From Trochalopteron elliotii (taxonomy: Eukaryota; Chordata; Aves; Passeriformes; Leiothrichidae), in the NCBI GenBank assembly GCA_024734555.1, contig JANPWX010000247.1, positions 1,099,318 through 1,163,317 on the forward strand: a DNA stretch of 64,000 bases. Reading direction: 5' to 3'. The position numbers and the translations under genes are program-made. Positions 58,464-64,000 of this stretch are shown piece after piece (position 1 is the stretch's first letter; each line of letters opens with the position of its first letter). The notes beneath the pieces were generated by a model that searched no databases, was not told where the DNA came from, and saw only the letters and a list, made by a program, of their open reading frames with translations.

Positions 58464-60228
58464 ATGCATGCAGATACCTTTGATTTTCCATCAGTGGAAG
58501 ATCAGCATCTGAACTGCATGGCTGGCTGGTGAGATTTAAATCCATGCATTTCTACATCATCATTCATAATTTCAACATCTTGATCTTGTCTCTTATGAGG
58601 AAGGGAGAATGAGCCAGCCAAGAAACTTTCCTTTAATGAAACAATTATTTGACAAAGGAATATTTTATCGGGACAGTCTGGGGTGTGGTATCATTTATTT
58701 AATTGCCAATGCTGCTTTCTTGTGCAGATGGCTAAGTGGTGGGGAAAGGCTCAGCCTGCCCAGTGAGGCAGGGATACATGGCTATAACAGCATTCCTTTG
58801 TGCTCTATGCTCTTCTGTTTCTGGATTAGTCTACCCGAGCAACCTCTGCACTTCCTGCCCAGCATATCCAGCACTCCAGAGCTGTAAACCTGGAAATGTC
58901 TCCAGGGCTATTTGAGCTGAGTCATAACTGCAGACTGCTATGATGAGTGCTCAGCTGCTTGGTGACCTGGGACCTCCCCTAAGTGCTGCTGCTGCTTCCA
59001 TCTGTGCCAGTGGGCACCTGCTATGTCATGCACAGGCAGGATGAGAGAGATGTAACCTTCTGCAGACCTCCTGGCAGGGTTCAGTCCATTCCAAAAGAAC
59101 AAACGCTGATGCTGGAACTAATGGTGTAGGATGTCTTGATGAAACAACACATATATGGGATCTTTTTCCTTCTCAAACTTGTCTGGAGACGCATCACACC
59201 TGACAGACAGCACTCTTGACACTGTTTCAATGAGGCTGAAGGGCTGGTTGGAGATAATGATTTGAGGACTGCATGGATGCTGTGCCATCACTGGGACAGA
59301 AGACTTGTGTAAGAGGTTGGGTGTAAGATTTCTTGCCCTCTGAGAAAAGGCTTCTGTAAACCCAACATTGTGACACGATGTAGGTTAATGTCACACCAAG
59401 TGACAAAGTTAGAAATAGCAAAACCTTGGGCTTTCACTGCTTTGTTCTGGAAGGCATAAGAAAAACTGGTTTTGTGTTGGTGTGTGAAGCAATGTCTCTA
59501 TTTAACACAGCAAAGTTCAGCTTACAGAGGGTCATTGTTAAACCCTGTCTGGAGAGCTGGATGCCTGTTACTGCCCTTCTCTCACTTCACATATGGCACG
59601 TTCTGCCTTGAACAGAAACCTACCTCAAGAAAAGCTTCCAATGTTAAGGAATCTAAAACACATAAGCATAAGGAATGCTAAAGGGACAACTTTAAATGAA
59701 CAATGTCATCAAAAAATCAGCTTTAATAGACATCTTGAGGGGTCTGTTGACACCTCTTTATCACGTTTGTGTAGTCCTTCAAGAATACATGACTGTAATT
59801 TTCATTATTGAAAGATTTTCACATAAGATAATTTATGAAAACCTTGCCATTCTGTTTTATATAATTAAGGTTATATTTTATATAAAGTTCACACCAGGTC
59901 CTCTATAAGAAACGTACGCAGCCTTAATACAGCTGCTGTGTGATCATAAATTCAATGTATAAATGTTTCATGCCTACCTTCAGGTTTCTGTTTATAATTT
60001 TTATGCAGTTTTTGATGCTGGAGGTGCTAGGCTTAGTGCCTTTCCCCTAGAAACCCCTAGAAAGATTTGTACCTCTGTACAACTTTCGTGTTACTATAGG
60101 GATAGAACAAAGTTCAGTTTTGAAATACCTTATTACTATTTTCAAACTTCACAACTTGTTGAACACTCATTTAAAGGTTTTTATTTAGCCTTAGAGCATA
60201 TCAAGATTTATCTAATTAACTAACACAC
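58464..60228 (-). other. KCNK13: KCNK13 intron 1, middle part
   Basis: AT-rich intronic DNA with short random open frames; nothing recognised. Confidence 0.6.
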
Positions 60229-60267
60229 ATTGAATATTAAATACATTTTTTGTATTTAATATTCAAT
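60229..60267. repeat. Perfect 17-bp palindrome with T5 loop
   Basis: ATTGAATATTAAATACA (60229-60245) and its exact reverse complement (60251-60267) flank TTTTT. Such an AT-rich hairpin can extrude as a cruciform. No target duplication or longer element is attached. Confidence 0.95.
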
Positions 60268-60477
60268 CACGTTTACTTTTTAGTATGTTGCATGAAAAGG
60301 CACTTGTGCCTCCATGTGCCTGGCTCCAAGACACCCTGAAATGCTGTGCTCAAACGTGCTAAACTGCTTCTGCCTTGGTATGGGTACAGTAATACTGACA
60401 AGTGGTAGTTCTGTGGGCAAGACTTGTATATATATATGCAAAACTGAAAAATATACAAAATTACATCTGAGTCAGAT

Positions 60478-60485
60478 ACATATAC

Positions 60486-60564
<79 letters not shown>

Positions 60565-60602
60565 TGCACATACACATACACATACACATACACATATACA
60601 TA
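60478..60602 (+). repeat. (ACACAT)n hexanucleotide microsatellite
   Basis: About 20 tandem hexamers with a single A-to-G interruption near 60566. It produces artificial Thr-His and Val-Tyr open frames on the two strands, which are not genes. Confidence 0.97.
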
Positions 60603-62076
60603 AATCTTCTTTTTTGTTGAATATAAACATTTATTTTCTGTTGAACAGTCTACCTTACTAAAAAATAGCAGTAACTTCAAACCATAATCATCTTGGCAGG
60701 ATAATAGTTTATCTGAATCATGAATCTAATTAACACTGTTTCAAGGGTTTGTTTGCAGTCATTCAGTCTGTGTAAACATAATAACCCCAACCATCATAGA
60801 ATAGGAACATAATACTGTGTACTCATTAAGCTATAAGTTCATCTACTCTAAAATTTGCCTTTTTAAATCATACAAAGCTGCCTGTATTTCAAGAATTTTC
60901 AAAGGTTAGTTTAAATTTGCTTATTGTTACTTTATTGCTGGCATATACAGCTTTTCTCTGGAATAAAGCTTTAGCATGTCTTCTCATTTAGGGGTAAAAC
61001 AATGGGAAATAAGGCAGGCTTTTTGGCCCCCTCAAGGTGGTGCCTGCTTGAATCCTCTTGGTAACCTGAGCTTGAGGACATACTGTTAGGGGCATCTCAG
61101 TGGAGGGGATTTTGTAAAATTAAATCTCTTGCCTGGCTTTATATAACAACAATTTTAAGCAACAATGTCACTAGTGATTCAACTAAAGCAAAAGTATCTC
61201 AGCTGTGAGTTAAGCTCAAAAAAGTAAAGAAAAAAAATCTGCAGTATTACAGACTGTAAGGAAGCTGGACACAGATAAGAACTTATTTTTGGTAAACTGA
61301 AGAAACAGTATATGTGCAGGTGTGTTTGTGTGTGATTACATTTTCCTAGCCAATTTCAAGCCTTATCTGGATGTCAGAGAGGAAGTCTGGAAGCCAGTGC
61401 TACCAGGACCACCGTGTGCCAAGGGCCTCAGCATCGCTACTTCCCAGGAAACAAAAACCCCACCCAGAAAATTAGGTTGGCCTGATGCTTGGATACATCA
61501 AACTAAAGGACAGATCAAAAGACCATGGCATAAAAGACAGTACAAGTACTGCTTTAGTTTCTTGGAGACTGACAGAAAGCCCCAAAAAGCTAAGAATAAA
61601 GGAAAAAAAGTCATAGTACTCGAGCAGGTGCTGCAGGGACTACAAATATGAAGCAAAGCCCATGAGGTCACGCCAAATAGAAAATGCTATTGTATTGTGT
61701 GTAATAAGGATTTTGAAATATTCCATATAAAAGCAGAAGCAGATATTATTATTGTAATTAAAATTTTAAAAACTGGCAGATGATGACAGACAACATTTTC
61801 AGAGATTTCAGTGAATATTCATCACTGGACAATTGGTGATGGAGAAATGACAAATCTGAGAGTAGTTGAGATGAACATATAATGATAAGCTTCAACTTTG
61901 GTTTTAGAAACTCTGAATTTCTTATCTGTTAATGTGTGTCTCAAAAGCCAGGAGTTATGAAGGGGCCAAAGGCTATTTCTCTTTTTTTTTTTACATTTTG
62001 AAAGTGAACATTTATTCTGGGGTGGGAGGCACTGATGGATGGACACTTGGGGAAAAAAAATCTGAGTTTGTCAAGC
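60603..62076 (-). other. KCNK13: KCNK13 intron 1, further part
   Basis: AT-rich intronic sequence. A 109-codon basic open frame on the opposite strand at 61322-61651 has no recognisable domain and is not called. Confidence 0.6.
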
Positions 62077-62189
62077 AATCATAGAACCACAGAACAGTCT
62101 GGGCTGGAAGGGGCCTTCTAAGATCATCTCATCCAATCCCCCTGTCATGGGCAGGGACACCTTCTGCTACACCAGGTTGCCCAATCTGA
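62077..62189 (-). mobile_element. CR1 LINE 3'-end fragment, minus orientation
   Basis: On the plus strand it reads AATCATAGAACCACAGAACA then GGCTGGAAGGGGCCTTCTAA, ATCCAATCCCCCTG and GGGCAGGGACACCTTC. This is the reverse complement of the CR1 tail, including an (AGAACCAC)-type terminal repeat. It is a short, 5'-truncated insertion inside KCNK13 intron 1. Confidence 0.92.
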
Positions 62190-63010
62190 ATAATGGTGGG
62201 CTTCTCCAAAGACTGTATCACTTACCAAAGAAAAAGCATTTTTGGCACCAGGTGCAAAAATGTTAAGACAAACTTAAGATACCATAACGATGGAAAAGAA
62301 ATCAAAGACATGTGACAACAGTAAAAAGCACAATGAATTTTGGCTCAGTGAAAAGAGTGGCTGAAACATGGCTGAAACCTTGTGCTGGCTTCTATCCACA
62401 CAACAGCAAGGTGTGTACCTTTGTTTTTGAAATGTCTGGCTTTTCAATATGTAAAAGGACTTGGAAAGTCCCTGGCTCATGGATGCCCTAAATCTAATGT
62501 GCATGTCCCTTCCTGTGAGGCCAGAGACACTCTTTTAGTGACAGCTCTAGTGGCAAGTGTCTGTAAGACAAGAATAAATTCAGTGATCAAGTCTACTCAC
62601 ATGATTTTAACAGGTCCAAACATTTATGTAAAACAGGACCCATTTGTAAGATATTACAGGGAGGTTCAACACTCTGCTACTCCAAATCCTCCACAGTAAC
62701 TTTGGCATGCTATCAAAGTGTTGTGCCATTGCAAATGTAAAAACACCCACAGCACAATACCTATTTCAAGGGCTGAATCTCTTCTCACCTATCTGGGTGA
62801 TGATCAGTCCTGCTCTCTGTGCATCAGGCATATTCCAAGTCTCAGCATTTGTGTTACCCACGCAAACAGTTAAACAAGGACAAGACGGGCATGCAGAGGC
62901 GGGGAGAACTGAATGAGATTATAGCAAGATGTTAAGGAGTAGTTAGAAGCTACAGAGCTAGGCATTTTCTGATATAACTGAACAAGTGATGTACTATGGG
63001 CATCCCAAAA
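62190..63010 (-). other. KCNK13: KCNK13 intron 1, between two CR1 fragments
   Basis: Intronic DNA without recognisable features. Confidence 0.55.
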
Positions 63011-63100
63011 TCAGACAGTGGCTAAGGTTGGAAGGGATCTCTGGAGACTGGCCAGTCCAGCCCCCTTGCTCAGCAGGGCCTCCCTTGCTTGGTTGATGCC
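63011..63100 (-). mobile_element. CR1 LINE 3'-end fragment, minus orientation
   Basis: GGTTGGAAGGGATCTCTGGA, CCAGTCCAGCCCCCTTGCTC and AGCAGGGCC on the plus strand match the reverse complement of a CR1 3' end. It is short and more diverged than the copy at 62077. Confidence 0.85.
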
Positions 63101-64000
63101 CAGTTCATGGGAATTCATCTAAAGGATAACAGGGATCTCTGGCTTTCCAGTCAGATATTTATAGACTTGTGGAAATAAAAATCATACTCTAATGATGTCT
63201 GGAAACAGAAATGTTCATATATGCAAAGATAAAACTGCAATGAATCCTTTCAGAGGTAAAATTATGAAATTGTTTCTGAAACACTTTTGATTAAAGGTTA
63301 AATGGCCCATAATAGCTTTTGACATCTTTATTTAAATTATTTATTTATTTAATAAATATTTTTTACTTTCTCTCTGCTTTATGAGATTTTCCTATGCAAG
63401 TGGGTTAACTGAATTAACAGTTTTTAACAATTAACATTTTTTTTGGTGAGCAATCACTCCACTGTTGTTGGAAGTGTGAGCCATTCTAGAGGAGCTCTCC
63501 TCTCTGCCCAGGGGTATCTGCAGCTACTATTTCCAACAAAATATTTGAGAGCCTCCAGGGAAAGTGAGCTCTTCTCTGATAACAATCCCTGAATGGAAAT
63601 GATAAGGCTGAAAAATGTAAGAGTAAAGACTTTGTGGGTGAAATGCTTGGCTGAACTTTGAAGAGGTTACATGCACTCTGGAGTGCAACGTAGCATGCTA
63701 TTCATTTTCTTGAAGACTGAAGGCCATGTCCTGGCCTTCATGCTAAGAAACAGGGACTTCAGAAAGGCCCATCTTTTCAAACATTAGTGTTTAAAAAAGG
63801 AAACACATTTTAAAATGCACAAAGAGAAATTTATCACAAGAATCATCCTAGAGATTTCAGATTATTTTGGAAGAGAGCTTTTCCCAGTCTTTGGGAAGCT
63901 GTTAAACCTGGAAGCAGGAAGGTTCAGTGGTTGGCAGCTTATGTACAACACTCAGCTTTGTAAATACCCTTTTCACAGATGTGGTGTGGCTTACTTGATA
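63101..64000 (-). other. KCNK13: KCNK13 intron 1, to window edge
   Basis: AT-rich intronic DNA. No GC-rich first exon of KCNK13 appears before the edge, so exon 1 and the promoter lie further right. Confidence 0.6.

Noticed and set aside
60273..60680. Open frames of 115-135 codons on both strands rich in Val-Tyr or Thr-His
   Set aside because: They are translations of the (ACACAT)n microsatellite, whose six-base period keeps frames open; they are not genes.
61322..61651. 109-codon basic plus-strand open frame
   Set aside because: No domain recognised; it lies antisense in a KCNK13 intron with no transcript features.

Overview
The window is vertebrate nuclear DNA, almost certainly from a bird and probably a songbird. 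The evidence is two vertebrate genes with GT-AG introns, four or five CR1-type LINE fragments, two solo LTRs of endogenous retroviruses, and long AT-rich intergenic DNA with microsatellites. Nothing prokaryotic, plasmid-like or CRISPR-like is present.

Left end, about 1-5560, minus strand: the 5' two thirds of PSMC1 (26S proteasome ATPase subunit 4, Rpt2). All eight exons present join in frame, from an exon 1 whose only coding bases are the ATG, through to the Walker B region. The remaining exons lie beyond base 1. A CpG island at about 5125-5560 is the promoter.

Right end, about 52.1-64 kb, minus strand: the last coding exon of KCNK13 (THIK-1, a two-pore-domain K+ channel) at 52733-53625. 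It is followed upstream by more than 10 kb of its first intron; exon 1 lies beyond base 64000. The order and orientation KCNK13 then PSMC1 on the same strand match the arrangement known on human chromosome 14q32.

Middle, about 5.6-52 kb: intergenic DNA with no recognisable known gene. It holds a 757-bp minus-strand CR1 fragment at 26.4-27.2 kb and a shorter CR1 tail at 12.1 kb. It also holds a 480-bp solo LTR with a perfect 6-bp target duplication at 37.2 kb and a 1180-bp LTR at 43.2-44.4 kb. The most unusual structure is a long inverted repeat at 28.8-30.4 kb, with arms of about 390 bp that are about 98.7% identical around a 798-bp spacer. Several plus-strand segments have coding-like frames bounded by good splice sites. 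The best pair flanks a 225-bp intron at 21.95-22.18 kb and could belong to an unannotated transcript, but chance has not been excluded.

The two genes are neighbours rather than partners: one is a housekeeping proteasome subunit, the other a tissue-restricted background K+ channel. No undescribed defence or mobile system is evident. The items most worth checking are the inverted repeat, the candidate plus-strand exons, and the abrupt GC and CpG rise in PSMC1 exon 8.
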